A stretch of 64,000 bases of DNA. Source: Ciona savignyi (lineage: Eukaryota; Chordata; Ascidiacea; Phlebobranchia; Cionidae). Position 1 is the first letter of the stretch, and every line of letters starts with the position of its first letter. The notes beneath the pieces were generated by a model. That model saw only the letters and a list, made by a program, of their open reading frames with translations, ran no database searches and had not been told where the DNA came from. The stretch lies in the NCBI GenBank assembly GCA_000149265.1, contig CH003142.1, positions 56,593 to 120,592 on the forward strand, read 5' to 3'. Of the stretch, positions 1 to 11,451 are shown in pieces. A program made the translations under genes and the position numbers.

Positions 1-272
1 TAATATTCATGTATATCCCCGTGAATGGAAAAACCAGGGGGTTAACTCACGGGCAATCGTCAGATTACCTCGCACCCACTGCAAGTTACCAGAGCTATTG
101 TAGTTTGTGTATGATTTAGACATTTCTTTAAATTGGTAGAACCCATTAATCTGCTGGGTTCAGGCAATGTCCTTTAAGTACCTGGCCTAAGGCAACAATC
201 AACTAGCGACCAGTTTCATACCGGCAACCCTTTGGTTAAAATGCGACGCACCAACCCACCAGACTAATAGAT
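1..272 (-). mobile_element. tRNA-derived SINE (family A), reverse orientation
   Basis: First of more than thirty copies of one SINE family here. In its own sense the family has a tRNA-like head (motifs GCGTCGCCTTTCA and GGTGCGAAACTGG as degenerate A/B boxes), then GTGTCCTTGGGCAAGGCACT, TGGGTTCTACCAAATT, CACAACACACTGCAATAGC, CGCGAGGTGATCTGACGATT, and a tail GGGATAAACATGAATATCC followed by a few TATCC units. This copy is reversed: tail at the left edge, head ending near 272. A composite SINE (Cics-1) has been described from Ciona intestinalis; identity with it is my guess. Confidence 0.85.
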
Positions 273-331
273 CTAACCATAAAAAACACACAAAATCCTA
301 CAAACCACTATGCAAGTTTTCACAATACTAC

Positions 332-564
332 GGTGTATGGGCCAATAAATAATTCACTGACCATCGATTTAAATTCTTCTTCACTGTAATCTTTGTATCT
401 AAGTTTCTCGAACTCGTATCGCGTCATTTTCCCAACCACTGCAACTTTGTTCAATTTCAACATGGGTCGATCATGATTATTCACAGTGGTGCTTGGTGGT
501 CGGGGTTGGTCATCAGGAATGTATCCATCTTTACTGGTGGTGGCTGCTGTGGCCATTGAAGCTC
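332..564 (-). CDS. NADK2: NAD kinase 2-like, mitochondrial, first visible exon (partial)
   Basis: Minus-strand exon of a mitochondrial-type NAD kinase, which phosphorylates NAD+ to NADP+ using ATP. The ATG is at 556-554 and the reading frame runs to a GT donor at 331-330 (phase 0, 75 codons from the ATG). The recognisable stretch is KVAVVGKMTRYEFEKLRY followed by KDYSEEEFKSM, which matches the start of the NADK2 kinase fold (VVVVAKTTRYEFEQQRY in human, from memory). An acceptor-like TTAATTCAG ends at 565, only 8 nt before the ATG, so this is either an internal exon or a first coding exon after trans-splicing. The kinase core (GGDG motif and beyond) would lie left of the window. The call rests on about 35 residues. 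Confidence 0.6.
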
Positions 565-635
565 CTGAATTAAAGAGATTCAAGTTTTGTTTTTTGTCAA
601 TAATTGGACTTGGGAACAGGTACCGTCCACTAAGC

Positions 636-860
636 GGTACCTCTAAATACTACAGGATCGCTTGGAGCGCATGGAGTGCTTGAAGCGCTTGGAGCGCTTA
701 CTTTACTTCGTAATTACAAAAGCCATGATATTTATGTTAGGGTTGGGGTTAAAGTTTGTTCTGGGATTGAGATTAGTGTTTAGGACAGGGTTAGAATTAC
801 TTTCCATAGCAATCTAAGTGATCCAAGCGCTACAAGCGGTCCTGAAGTATTAGAGGGACC
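636..860. mobile_element. Short inverted-repeat MITE (family B)
   Basis: Begins GGTACCTCTAAATACTACAGG and ends with the inverted equivalent (CCTGAAGTATTAGAGGGACC), with TTGGAGCG-rich subterminal sequence and a core TTAGGGTTGGGGTTAAAGTT. The same element recurs at 49318-49530 and 54132-54309. No coding capacity. Confidence 0.7.
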
Positions 861-957
861 CTCCACTAAGTGCTTTGCCCAAGGTCACAACTACTAACTA
901 GCATAAATTGTGTTTTTTTAATATATTATTGTGACACAATTTTTGTTTTTTCCTTCT

Positions 958-1256
958 ATATAGGATAGGATAAGATATTCATGTTTATCTCTGTGAATGG
1001 GAAAACCAAGGGGGTTAACACACAGGCAATCGTCAGATCACCTCGCGCCCATCGTCGGGTTGCCGGAGCTATTGTAGTGTGTTGTATATAATAGACACGT
1101 TCCTTCAATTTGGTAGAACCCATTAATCCGCTAGGTTCAGGCAATGTCCGTAAAGTATCTTGCCCAGGGACACAACCGACTATCTAGCGACAAGTTTCGC
1201 ACCTGCAACCTTTCGATTGAAAGGCGACGCACTTAACTGCTAGACCAACGGGACAG
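958..1256 (-). mobile_element. tRNA-derived SINE (family A), near full length
   Basis: Reverse-oriented copy with AGGATAGGATA tail at the left and the head (GGCGACGCACTTAACTGC, reversed) at the right end. All family blocks are present. Confidence 0.85.
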
Positions 1257-2866
1257 ACAAATTTATATTAAATGATGATTATTACTATTGTAAAAAATAT
1301 ACTGCTGACCAAATAAAAAATCTTAAATCCAACTATAGCTAAAGACTGGTTTTGATCTCATGACCTTTCGACTGCCTGCAGACGTGCTGATGCTCTTACA
1401 GAACTTTTGGGCACGACATAAAATCCGTTGAAAATAACAATAAATATGTTAAAAATATGCAACTTACTTTTAAAAGTCTCTTTTTGCATGGAATATCTAT
1501 TTTCCGTTAGTGAAGCAACCAGACGCGCGTAGCTCCGACAACTAGAAGATTTATGAAAACCAGTTAGCAAGTTACCGCCATTTTCCAGCAGTTGGTAAGG
1601 TAAATATTTCGAACTGCCTGTCCAGCAACTTTTTGTAAACAACGCTACTTTCATGCTACCTTTTGCACGTAATTACTGGTCACTCTACGGTTAAATTACC
1701 AGCAAAATGTGTAGCAAACCTATAGTGCAGCTGGAACGCCTCCGGTCAAGTAACCAATCGCTGCTACTTTCGTTTCGCTCCAATAGTTGCATATATTCAC
1801 GAAACGGTGACAAATTTCTTTAATGCCGATGGTGAAGTATTTAAATAAACTAAACAGAAATTACACAATATTAGATGTTAAATATAATGCTAGAAACAAG
1901 TGATAACTAGGTGCAGCATAATATTAAACGTTTTATAATTATTCGCACGGTTTCAGCAACAGTAAACCTATCGTTACTTTATTTCGTAACTGGGTCAATT
2001 TAAGCAAAAACCAAGCCTACACCTTTTCGTACTAATTTTCTACGTATTACGTATGTATATATACATTGATTTGACGTATTTAAACGTAATAATGATTACG
2101 TCATAGAATTGCGCGTCATCTGACCCTAACAAAAGGTGACGGTAACACGATTGACTCATAACAAACTAGGTGAATACGTACTTCTAATTTTCGAAATTGA
2201 CTTTATTTTTTGCTTAAACCCTTAACTTAATAGTTTTCTTCATATTAAAACATTGTTGGTTTATATCTGTTTTATAGATTACCGATATGCTAAAGTCGCC
2301 TTAGTACTGGTCGCGCTTTACTGCACACTCTTCTTCAGGGCTTTACATCGTAAAATGGCTTATAATATATTTATAGTATGTTGTAACTCGCAAAGATTTA
2401 TCGGACACGTCCGGTCTATTTAATATTTATGTTATTTTCTGATGACGCGTTTTAACCACATTTCGTTTAACCGACTTGCCATGTTTCTGTTTTATGAAAT
2501 GATTTATTTGCTACTATTTCCAATTAGGCCCAACAAATTATATATATTTATATAGCTGATATGGTACTACAGCCATTCTTTACACCACTAGTGTCACACG
2601 CAAGGTGTTTTATGGCACACGCTCGTGGTTTGACCCGCACGCAAAACCATACTAGAAGCATGTAGGCCTACAAACTAAAACTGTCTAGAATATATCTAAT
2701 ATAATAAATAAAATAAACTAGCCCCTTATACCCTCGCTAATATTCAAATTAGTTAGTTACCGTACATAACAATGGTTGGCACGCAAAGTTGATTTAATTA
2801 TAATAGAATTCATAATCTCTCAAACTGCATTAAAAAGGTTGCCGACCCCTCCTGTACTATAAAGGT
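1257..2866. other. Gene-free AT-rich stretch
   Basis: No convincing exon, RNA gene or repeat was found in this 1.6 kb. Reading frames are short and interrupted and nothing in them resembles a known domain. Confidence 0.5.
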
Positions 2867-3076
2867 ATGCGAGCGCTAAACAGTCGCGTCGTACGACCCG
2901 GCGGTACTTTCTGTGTCTATTTTCTCCTGGCTTTGACAGTCACTGATGCGAACAACGCTTCTTATTTAACGATGCCCCGCTGCTATGGTGCAAAATATAA
3001 TAATATTGTCTGCAATACGGCAAACGCGTATCTTGAGATACAGATAAGCCGACTGCAGCTTTATAATGACAGATAG
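2867..3076 (+). CDS. Candidate signal-peptide ORF (hypothetical)
   Basis: An ATG-started frame of 69 codons whose first ~50 codons are more GC-rich than the AT-rich surroundings. The N-terminus has basic residues followed by a hydrophobic run (FCVYFLLALTV), as in a secretion signal. Several GT donors (for example at GCTATG|GTGC and AACGC|GTATCT) could end it as a first exon, but no matching downstream exon was found. I do not recognise a family; it may be chance. Confidence 0.2.
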   Translation: MRALNSRVVRPGGTFCVYFLLALTVTDANNASYLTMPRCYGAKYNNIVCNTANAYLEIQISRLQLYNDR

Positions 3077-3295
3077 AAACTGACAGAAATATAATACTTG
3101 TTGGCCACTGGGTCGTTATCCTTAAGCAAGACTTCTGACTATATGTAGTCAATATCGGGTTATTAACATTGGTGTAAGCGAAAGGCAAAATTTTAAGGCA
3201 TAACATATAGAAATTGACACATATATAATATAATACTGTTAGCCACTGGATTGTTGTCCTTAAGCAAGAATTATAACTATGTAATCAATATCGTT
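3073..3295. repeat. Imperfect tandem duplication, ~130-bp period
   Basis: The block around 3073-3155 (GATAGAAACTGACAG, ATAATACTTGTTGGCCACTGG, TCCTTAAGCAAGA, GTAGTCAATATCG) is repeated with substitutions at about 3208-3290. Non-coding. Confidence 0.6.
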
Positions 3296-3885
3296 TTTTT
3301 AATTTTGGTGTATTTAGCTCGGCCGAATAGGACACCGATTAATATATAAAAACGATATCGGCGGTCGTGTGACTGAATGGTTAACGCGAACGGTGCATAT
3401 ATTATCATTAAATGAAAAACACAGTCTTAGTGATAAGCCCGCGAAACTTTGCCATAAATAAAGTTAAACAAATTTACGTATAAGTCTTTTAAACCAGTTA
3501 ATTCACTGCAGTTACAACATAGCAAGACTAATAATTACAGAACTAGCCTACAAATATTGTATTGCAGGAAATCCGTTAATTATAACTCAATATTTCTAAC
3601 ACATATATACAACGTCTACAAAAAGCAGCAGGACTTGGTCGATGGGTTTATTCCTTGGAATGTCAGTCGAAAGGTTGTGGGATTAAATCGATACAATATA
3701 ATTTATTGGTACATGACACACTGCAATAGTTAAACGGAATTTATGCACCAGTTATTCTAATCATTACGGATAAAATAAGTGTATTACCCATTACCATGTA
3801 AAGAAGGCCTACTACCCATTCGGATTTGTTTCGACAAGAATATGATAAGATTAATTTTTATCCCAGTGAATTGGAAATCTGACGA

Positions 3886-4045
3886 TTACCCGTGTGTTAA
3901 CCCCTTGGTTTTCCCTTTCACGGGGATAACCATGAATATCCTATCCTATCCTAAAACCAAGCAAGTTAATACAATCGCTTTGGAACCTGCAACCCTTTGG
4001 CTAAAAGGCGACGAACTAACCCACCAGACTAATCTGTCGGACTAA
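3886..4045. mobile_element. Two family-A SINE fragments back to back
   Basis: A plus-oriented tail (CCCGTGTGTTAACCCC to ATCCTATCCTATCC, about 3886-3955) is followed at once by a reversed head (CCTGCAACCCTTTGG to AGACTAATCTG, about 3965-4045). The middle of the element is missing. Confidence 0.65.
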
Positions 4046-4610
4046 TATCTTAAACCCCTTTATATGCACTTAATCTGTCCTATACAAGTATATGGTCCTA
4101 GCTATTACAACTGTTAACACGTCTAGCCTCGCAATGAATACTTTCGGTCAGTTAACGCTGCCACCAAAAGCGTCATAAACCCCTGCTTGTTATCGATCTA
4201 CGTAATAATACGCGTTGTTACCGCTACGTCATCAAAAAGTAGTCAGATGTGTGCACCTGTTTTTTATCGATTCGTCGTCGAAATAACGTTTTTAGCATGT
4301 GCGCGTAATGTTGACATTTAACAAATGTGTTATTTACCATGCAATATATAGAGATAGACGATTTCACTTACAATTAAGCCCATTACGCTTTTATTACTTA
4401 AGAAATTAAATAAAAACTGATAAACGTTACTGATAAAAAACATTAAATCCACTGTGTGCATGTAAATAGGACGTTATGCAATAAAGCTGTAATTTCGCCT
4501 TAAAACGACGGATTTGTGATTTATTTTACCGGTATATTTTAACATGTCTAGCGGGCTTATTTATAATGTTAAATCGGGGAAATATTGTCCGTTATCGAAC
4601 AATCTACATT

Positions 4611-5178
4611 GGTTAGAGCGTTGGTCTGCAGCCGAAAGGTTGTGGTATCGAAACCAGTCGATAGCTGATCCGTTGTGTCCTTGGGCAAGGCACTTAACGG
4701 ACATCACGTAAAGCCAGTGGATAAATCGTTTAAGTGCTAAAACATACAGAACGGATTAGCTTTATGCAAAAGGGCTGTGGGTTTTTTATATTTATTCCCG
4801 GGATACATAAAAGAGGTTATCACCCGTGTAATCGTCATAATATCTCGCGCCCGCCGTCGGGTTACCGGAGCTATTGCAGTGTGTTGTATATGATTCACAC
4901 GTTCCTTCAATTTTGTAGAACCCATTAATCTGCTAGGTTCTGGTGATATCCACTAAGTGAATTACCCAGTTTGGATACAACTTATCACCAGCAAGTTTCG
5001 AACAAACAACCTTAGGTTGTATAGGTTGGAATATTGATAACCATGTATATGGAAAAACACAGGCGGACTTAACACACGGGCAATTGTCAGATCACCACAC
5101 GCCGATCGTCGGTAAAAGGAGCTATTGCAGTGTGTTGTGTATGATATAAATGTTCCCTGAGTTTAGATGCAACCCAAT
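4611..5178. mobile_element. Cluster of three family-A SINE fragments
   Basis: A plus-oriented head at about 4611-4725, a minus-oriented near-complete body at 4786-5012, and a second minus-oriented partial body at 5032-5178. Adjacent fragments in opposite orientation recur in this window. Confidence 0.7.
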
Positions 5179-5785
5179 TATCAACTGGTAGTATCTTTTA
5201 AAAAAATCAAACGATCTACTCAGCGGATCAGTTTGATTTCTTAATCCAATTATTTCAGTTTGATTTTAGTCATCGTCCGACTTAAAGACTTACCGACTGA
5301 CCTAATTTAAAGTGAATGTAATGAACAAAGCTACGTCGAAGATGGTTAAAAGTGGCGTATAACCAATTAATATACCTGTATTCTTGACCGGAAATGACAC
5401 GTGGCCCTCTTAGTCATGGTATTAGAAAATCATCACCAATGTATGGAGGGGTACCAGCTCACAATTTTAAATTAAATTTTAGAGACTTTTGAATTTAGTT
5501 TGCAGATCCAAGCTGTTTTTTTAATTATGAGCAAATCTAAGACTTTCTGTGTCAGAATTTTAATTGACAGCCGTTTTTGTGTGATCAGTTTGCATTGGAG
5601 AGATATGGAGAATAATTGGTTGAACGCCTCCTAAAGTGTTAATTTTCTGATTATATACTTTGATTTTTAGTTTTACGAAACCTTACTATAATAAACCAGT
5701 GAAAAAAATTATTTACAATAAAGAGCAAAGCAGGACAATAAAGCAGAGATACAATTGTTCAGGCTCTGGACGAAATTGTGTGGAT

Positions 5786-5894
5786 GTTACCACACGGGCA
5801 ATCGTCAGATTACCTCACGCTCACCGTCGGATTAACGGGGCTATTGCAGTGTGTTGTGTATATAGTTCAAATGTTCTTTCAATTTGATAGAATC
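5786..5894 (-). mobile_element. Partial family-A SINE
   Basis: Middle portion only (reversed GATCTGACGATTGCCC block through the CACTGCAATAGC block); head and tail missing. Confidence 0.65.
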
Positions 5895-6041
5895 CACTGT
5901 GGAGCTCTCTATAGTTTTTCGCTTGTTTTAAGTCGGTTTGTCGTCGGTGGCGGTTGGGCTAAGGCCACGTCTGTAGTTCCAGCGGTTGGGTTGAGGCTTA
6001 ACCTGAGGTTCTAGCCAGTCGCGCTGTGAGCAAGGTTATTC

Positions 6042-6331
6042 GGCCGGTTGGCCTAGCGGTTAAGTGCTTCGCCTTTCAATAGAAAGGTTGCAGGTACGAA
6101 ACTGGTCGCTAGCTAGTCTGTTGTATCCTTGGACAAGGCACTTTACGGACATTGCCTAACCCCAGCGAACTAATGGGTTCTACCAAATTAAAGGAACGTG
6201 TATATCATACACAACACACCTCAATAGCTCCGGTTACCCGACGATGGGCGCGAGGTGATCTGACGATTGCCCGTGTGATAACCCCCTTGGTTTTCCCATT
6301 CATGGGGATAAACATGAATATCCTATCCTAT
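6042..6331 (+). mobile_element. tRNA-derived SINE (family A), near full length
   Basis: Complete plus-strand copy from CCGGTTGGCCTAGCGGTTAA to ATGAATATCCTATCCTATT. A good reference copy for the family. Confidence 0.85.
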
Positions 6332-6340
6332 TTCCTTTGA

Positions 6341-7835
6341 ACCCACAAGACACTTTACCACATAAACGCTGCCTCTGTCTTATATACTCTTGGTTTCGGA
6401 ATCTAAGTCAATGTCTCGGGTTTATTCATCATCTTAAACACACACGTCATTCAGTCATAGTTTCCGTTAGGTTCTAGTTGTGTTGTCTCGTTTTTTTTGT
6501 TATGTTACGTCTTAGCAGGTATAAAGGCCACACTTACTTGGCGCCAAAAACTTCCTTAATGGAATTTATAACGTCCTTAAACAATTACGGAGGGACAACG
6601 ATATATACTGGTAAAAACGTAACAAAAACAATAAAAACCAGATTATGCAGTAAAATACACGTCACACTGACGTTTGACGATGTTGTTTTTTCGTCGTAGA
6701 CCAGGCGCTATGCGTATTAATGATACATATAAAAGTATGCGGATGCAACACCACCATTCTATAAAGTTCAGGCAATGTCGATGAAATGACTTGTCAAAGG
6801 ACAAAAACCAATTAGCTTGCGAAAAGTTTCTAATCCCTAACCTTTCAGGTAAAAGACGACGCACTAAACCACCAAGCTAATCAGTCGGATGAATTAAATT
6901 TTTAATTTCTCGAGATAAAGACACATTGGCTTGGATATCTGGTTCAGGTGATTAAGACTCAGGTATTAGAGTTATTCCATATTATTTAGTGGTAAGATTA
7001 ATATATAATTGAGAGATTTTCTGTGTCTGCAAAGTTAGGCCGTCAACTAACTTTAAGAATAACTAACGAAGGGAATTGCTACAACTTATGGAATACAGAT
7101 CTTCAAATGAGGTATAACGTTCGATTTTCACAGGTACTTAGAAAATCTTGAAGGTAATCTTAGTAAAAGGCACACAACTAAATAGCAAACCTCTTTCCAA
7201 GTGAGTATGTTTACAGCATTCATTTTTTCCACAATGAACCGAAAATCTCGTTTATTTTTATGTTGACAATCCACTTTATTTAAATCCGATATGTCCTTAA
7301 TGAGTATATGATCTTTAATCACATTTTTTAAATAAAAGCAAAGTCTCAATTGTTTAAGAGTAAAACGAAAAAGTACCACAAAAACAGTTTTTAAATTTAA
7401 ACACCTAAAATAATGTGTAATGTGTGTTCAATTTCCTTGTTTGGCGACAGATTATTTAAAGCAGCACGTCCGATCGATGGTTGCCTGACATAATTAATCA
7501 GTCTTAACGTTAGATGACGTGGCCAAACATGATATATCGTGGACCAAATGTTAGGTCGTAGACCAAACGTGAGAAGTCGTTTATGAAACCTTAAATGCGA
7601 TGATTGATATTGGTATGTGTGATGGACCACCAGCACACGTACAGTCGTGCAACCTGCGTGGGGTTTATTCACAAATTCGAATACAAGATTGTAAAGAAGA
7701 TAGAACTGCATGATGTTTAGTTTTAGTTTGCTTTACTGTTGTATAAACTTATTGTAGAAAGCAGAAAAGATTATCAGGAGATGACCAAGAAAAGACGGTA
7801 AAATAAACATTCGATGAGAAATAAAAAATAAAAAG
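6341..7835. other. Gene-free AT-rich stretch
   Basis: No supported gene. A degraded SINE-like head (reversed, around 6765-6880) is the only repeat I can make out. Confidence 0.4.
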
Positions 7836-7837
7836 TA

Positions 7838-7960
7838 CAGTGGAACCCCGTTTACCTGACCACCTATGGGTCCGTCATCAAGCGGTCGCGTTAGCGGGGT
7901 GGTCGTGTTAGTGAATTTTGCTTTGGAGCAAGTTGTCGTCATATGCAGCCACAACGTCTG
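7838..7960. mobile_element. pogo/Tigger-like terminal fragment
   Basis: Contains ACAGTGGAACCCCGTTTACC, then a run of GACCACC and CGGTCGCGTTAGCGG motifs, typical of the ends of pogo-type (Tc1/mariner superfamily) elements. The inner end, GTTGTCGTCATATGCAGCC, is shared in reverse with the element at 59195-59705. Confidence 0.5.
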
Positions 7961-8087
7961 CATTTTTTTGTATGAAACATAAATATCGCGATCGAGGATT
8001 TATTATGTGGAAGATCAAGTGTTTCCTTTGCACACGTCATCGTTATATCCTTAGAAAACTTCGGTGTTACCACTGTGTTTTGTAGGA

Positions 8088-8275
8088 TAAGTTTATTATA
8101 TTTATCTCCGTTATTGAAAAAGGGTAAAAGGGTTAACTCGCCTACCCTGGCCTTCAGGTAATCGGAGCTAATGCAGTGTATATACATCCGTTAAGTGCCT
8201 TGTCCGACTATAGTTAAGCGATCAGTTTCGAACCTGCCCTTTCCGGTGAAGGCGACGCATTAATCGCTTGGACAG
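8088..8275 (-). mobile_element. Degraded family-A SINE
   Basis: Recognisable in reverse by TTTATCTCCGTTATTG, GGTTAACTCGCC, GCCTTGTCC and AGTTTCGAACCTGCC. Lies just upstream of the EF-hand gene. Confidence 0.5.
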
Positions 8276-8362
8276 CGGTTTAAGCCCAACGCTTAATGTG
8301 ATTAAAGTTGTACTATAGTTGTATAAGTTTTACCAATCCAATTTATAATTTAACTGCTTTAT

Positions 8363-8382
8363 TTTAGGTTGATTTTAAATAA
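8363..8382 (+). promoter_or_regulatory. 3' splice acceptor with 15-nt leader before ATG (cis or SL trans-splice site)
   Basis: TTTATTTTAG ends at 8367 and the EF-hand ATG begins at 8383. A pyrimidine-rich acceptor this close to a start codon is what spliced-leader trans-splicing gives in Ciona; an ordinary 5'-UTR intron is the alternative. Confidence 0.4.
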
Positions 8383-9483
8383 ATGGACAAAGTTACAAAA
8401 CTGAAACGACGTGTCTCCTCGAGAAGTAAATTAAAGGCGGATGAATTTCAAAATATGTTTAATCTATTTGACAAAGACCTAAACGGAGTAATTGAGGCTA
8501 AGGAGTTGGATTTGTTCATGCGATCATTGGGCTACCATCTGACTAAGTCTGAAATAAATGACATAATGGAAACATACGACCTTGATCGGTCGGGCGGGAT
8601 AGATATTAAGGAATTTGAAAAGATGGTGGGCGGGAAAATGAAGTCAGAGTCGCTTTATGCTATGGAACTACGGATGGCGTTTCAGGTGGGAGATTGTGGT
8701 GTTGTGTGGGGGCAACAATGTCCGGCCAGTTAGTCTTGCGGTTAAGTGCGTCGCCTTTCAATCGAAAGGTTGCAGGTGCGAAACTGGTAGATAGCTAGTC
8801 GGTTGTGACCTTGGGCAAGGCACTTAACGGAGATTGCCTGAACCCAGCGGATTAATTGGTTCTACTAAATTAAAGGAACGTGTCTATCATACACAACACA
8901 CAGCAATAGCTTCGGTAACCCGACGGTGGGCGCGAGGTGATCTGACGAGTTTCGATCATATAATAAGCTCGCTTACGTTTTTTATAGGGAGAGTTATATA
9001 AATCGGTCCCGTGAGCCATTTGGCCAAACGGTTGTTTTCATAAGCCCTGTAAAACAACGTCCTTTGCGTTTTTCTATTCTTGCAGACACAATATTACTGT
9101 CCTGTTATTTTACAATGTTCCTTAAATCTGTCCGGTCATGTGGCCGAATGGTTTAAACACCGATAAGTATACCGATCTCAATACTAAAAAACGGTCCTAG
9201 TGACGAGCTATCATGGGTTCAAAATTTGGCTCGGAAAAATCTTTTTTAAATCTCTCAATACATCCCTTAATGTTCTTTAAATCTTTCAAAACATCCCTAG
9301 GTGTTTGATCGGAACGGAGACGGTTTCATCAGTAGAAACGAACTAAGAGATGTCCTTACATCCACCGCTCAGAGCCCAACAGAGGACGAACTTACGGAAA
9401 TGATAATGGAGGCAGACACCAACAAAGATGGAAAGATCGATTATCGTGAATTCGTCGAAATGCTCACCGCTGATTATGATTAA
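8383..9483 (+). CDS. Calmodulin-like protein with four EF-hands (2 exons)
   Basis: Calcium-binding regulatory protein of the calmodulin/troponin-C superfamily, 161 aa. Exons: 8383-8685 (101 codons, ends TTTCAG before donor GTGGGA, phase 0) and 9301-9483 (after acceptor CATCCCTAG, ends TAA). Four canonical 12-residue loops are visible: DKDLNGVIEAKE, DLDRSGGIDIKE, DRNGDGFISRNE and DTNKDGKIDYRE, all with acidic residues at positions 1, 3 and 12. The two EF pairs are joined by KMKSESLYAMELRMAFQ, as in calmodulin's central linker region. It has a basic 15-residue N-terminal extension (KLKRRVSSRSK) absent from calmodulin and is clearly diverged from it, so it is calmodulin-like rather than CALM itself; a centrin-like role cannot be excluded. 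The 615-bp intron carries a SINE and a tRNA-like repeat. Confidence 0.85.
8713..8950 (+). mobile_element. 3'-truncated family-A SINE in the EF-hand gene intron
   Basis: Head (GGCCAGTTAGTCTTGCGGTT) through CGCGAGGTGATCTGACGA; the tail is missing. Inserted 27 bp after the exon 1 donor. Confidence 0.8.
9122..9225 (+). mobile_element. tRNA(Ser/Leu)-like repeat (family C)
   Basis: Starts CCGGTCATGTGGCCGAATGG (type-II tRNA-like A box) and ends with ATGGGTTCAAAATTTGGCTC (B-box-like), with CGGTCCTAGTGACGAGC between. About ten copies of this ~105-bp unit occur here; none folds convincingly as an intact tRNA gene. Confidence 0.65.
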
Positions 9484-9539
9484 TTGGATCAACAGCTTTG
9501 ATATTTAGAACTTTATCTTACCCGGACCATTTCAAAGTT

Positions 9540-9652
9540 GTATTTTTACCGCGAGCCAAGTTTCGAACCCATGATGGGCTCGTCACTAAGACCGTTTTTA
9601 TATGTAAGGCGGTGTATGTATCGGTTGCGTGAACCATTCGGCCACCCGACAG
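9540..9652 (-). mobile_element. tRNA(Ser/Leu)-like repeat (family C)
   Basis: Reverse copy with intact B-box-like GGGTTCGAAACTTGGCTCG and A-box-like GGCCGAATGGTTCACGC (both on the minus strand). Lies just 3' of the EF-hand gene. Confidence 0.65.
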
Positions 9653-9691
9653 TGCATGAGCATTTTTAAGTTAAAAATGATCTGTTGTGGC

Positions 9692-9995
9692 ATTAGGGTA
9701 GGATAGGATATTCATGTTTATCCCCGTGAGTGGGAATACGCAACGGGGGTTATTACACGGGCAATCATCAGATCACCTCGCGCCCATCGTCGGGTTACCG
9801 GAGCTACTGCATTGTGTTGTGTATAATTAAAATGTTCCTTTAATTTAGTAGAACCCGTTAATCTGCTGCGTTCAGGCAATAAACGTTAAGTGCCTTGCCC
9901 AAAGACTCAACCGAATAGCTAGTGACCAGTTTTGAACCTGCAACCTTTCGGTTGAAAGGCAACATATTTAACCACCAGTCTAACCGGTCGGGCAA
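9692..9995 (-). mobile_element. tRNA-derived SINE (family A), near full length
   Basis: Starts AGGATAGGATATTCATG and ends in the reversed head. All blocks are present. Confidence 0.85.
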
Positions 9996-10205
9996 TAGTG
10001 CTTTTTATTACCATATCGTTGTATATATCACATCATTCTTTAAACGTTTTAATCTAAGTATGATGATTGAAATTGGTGGTGGAATCCAGTTTCATTATAG
10101 ATTCCTTCTTTTTTATTGGCTTCTTTTGTCGCTTTTCGTAGCACTATTATCTTTATTTTGTTTCTCTCCCTATCACAATTAAACTGGGGTTTACAGGATG
10201 TTAAT

Positions 10206-10308
10206 GTTTTTTACCGGGCTAAGTTTCGAACATCTTGTCGCTAATATCGTGTTTTGTATATAATTGATGTGTTTACCGGTTGCGCTAACCGATCGACCAC
10301 ACGGCCGA
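10206..10308 (-). mobile_element. Diverged family-C tRNA-like repeat
   Basis: Reversed GGCCGTGTGGTCGATCGGTT is recognisable at the right end and GTTCGAAACTTAGCCCGG at the left end. Confidence 0.5.
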
Positions 10309-10904
10309 ACGACATAGCTTCCTTCATTCATTTAAATATTTGGTCGCATGGTGTTGCCAGAGAGCATGTTTAGAACGCTGGACGGCGTGACAGAGTAACC
10401 ACTCAACTGGACACTGCATTATTGCATACTAGGTATGATAAACAATTGTTTGCTTAGTCGTATACTGATGTTAGCTTGTGTATATACTTCTACAGTAGCA
10501 ACTTGTCTTGTATTTATTATGGTAATCGTCTAAAAATTAATGTCCACTGTCAAGTTCAACCAATTATTCTCCCTATCTGTCCAATGCAAACTGACCTCAC
10601 AAAAACAGCTGTCACTCTAAATCCTGACATAGAAAGTCTTTGATGTTTTTACATTTAAAAATTTAAGCTTGGATCTGCAACCTAAACTACCAAACGTCAA
10701 AATGTTGCTTTAATAGAGTTTGTTTGGTTATTCTGGCATTTTTAATTAACGGCTCGGCCAAATACGAACCCCTCGCTTAACTGCAGTGTTACTTCCGCGG
10801 GTGAAGTAACGGGGTTGCTTTGGTTTGAAAATAACTCGTATCGAATAAAAGAACAGACAGTTTGTTTCCTCGAATTATAATTTGCGATCAGAGTTCAAAC
10901 GGAT

Positions 10905-11080
10905 ACAGATGCGGAACGGAGAGGGCAGGGACGATATGGAGGTGATACAGGGACGATATGGACGGAGATGATACGCAGTGGGGATGATACGTGGATGATA
11001 CGCAGGGGTACGGGGATGATACGTGGATGATACGGAGGGATGATACGGAGGGATGATACGGAGGGATGATACGGTTTTCT
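10905..11080. repeat. GATGATACGGAGG-type minisatellite
   Basis: A ~13-bp unit (GGAGGGATGATAC) and variants (GGACGATATGGAGGTGATAC, GGGGATGATACGTGGATGAT) run in tandem. The Pro/His/Ser-rich minus-strand frames across it are repeat translations. Confidence 0.8.
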
Positions 11081-11451
11081 GTAAATTAAAAATAAAGGGA
11101 CCAAAATCAATAATTGACGGGTGTACGTATGAAATAGTAAACAATTACACTCACCAAACTTTGGCTTTAGAACCGGAACGGAAAATACACGGTATCAGAT
11201 AAATTACTGTGCTGCAGACTGTACGGTGACTAAATCAAAAAGGAAGCATTTTCTAACACGCGGTCGGGTATAGATATTGTAACACAAACTCCCATTGTGA
11301 CGTAATTTGGTTGTGATGCAATTTATGATTTATCATAGACATCAATAAAACATTAATGGGTCGAGATATCTTACATCAGCATTACACAATACACAATGTC
11401 CAACACAGTGGAAAACGTTCAGCTAAAAATGATACTTTTTCCAACAAGAGT

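Noticed and set aside
9122..9225. A functional tRNA-Ser or tRNA-Leu gene
   Set aside because: A- and B-box-like motifs are present but the arms do not pair well and many diverged copies exist, so a tRNA-derived repeat is more likely.
10875..11144. Pro/His/Ser-rich minus ORFs
   Set aside because: Translation of the GATGATACGGAGG minisatellite.
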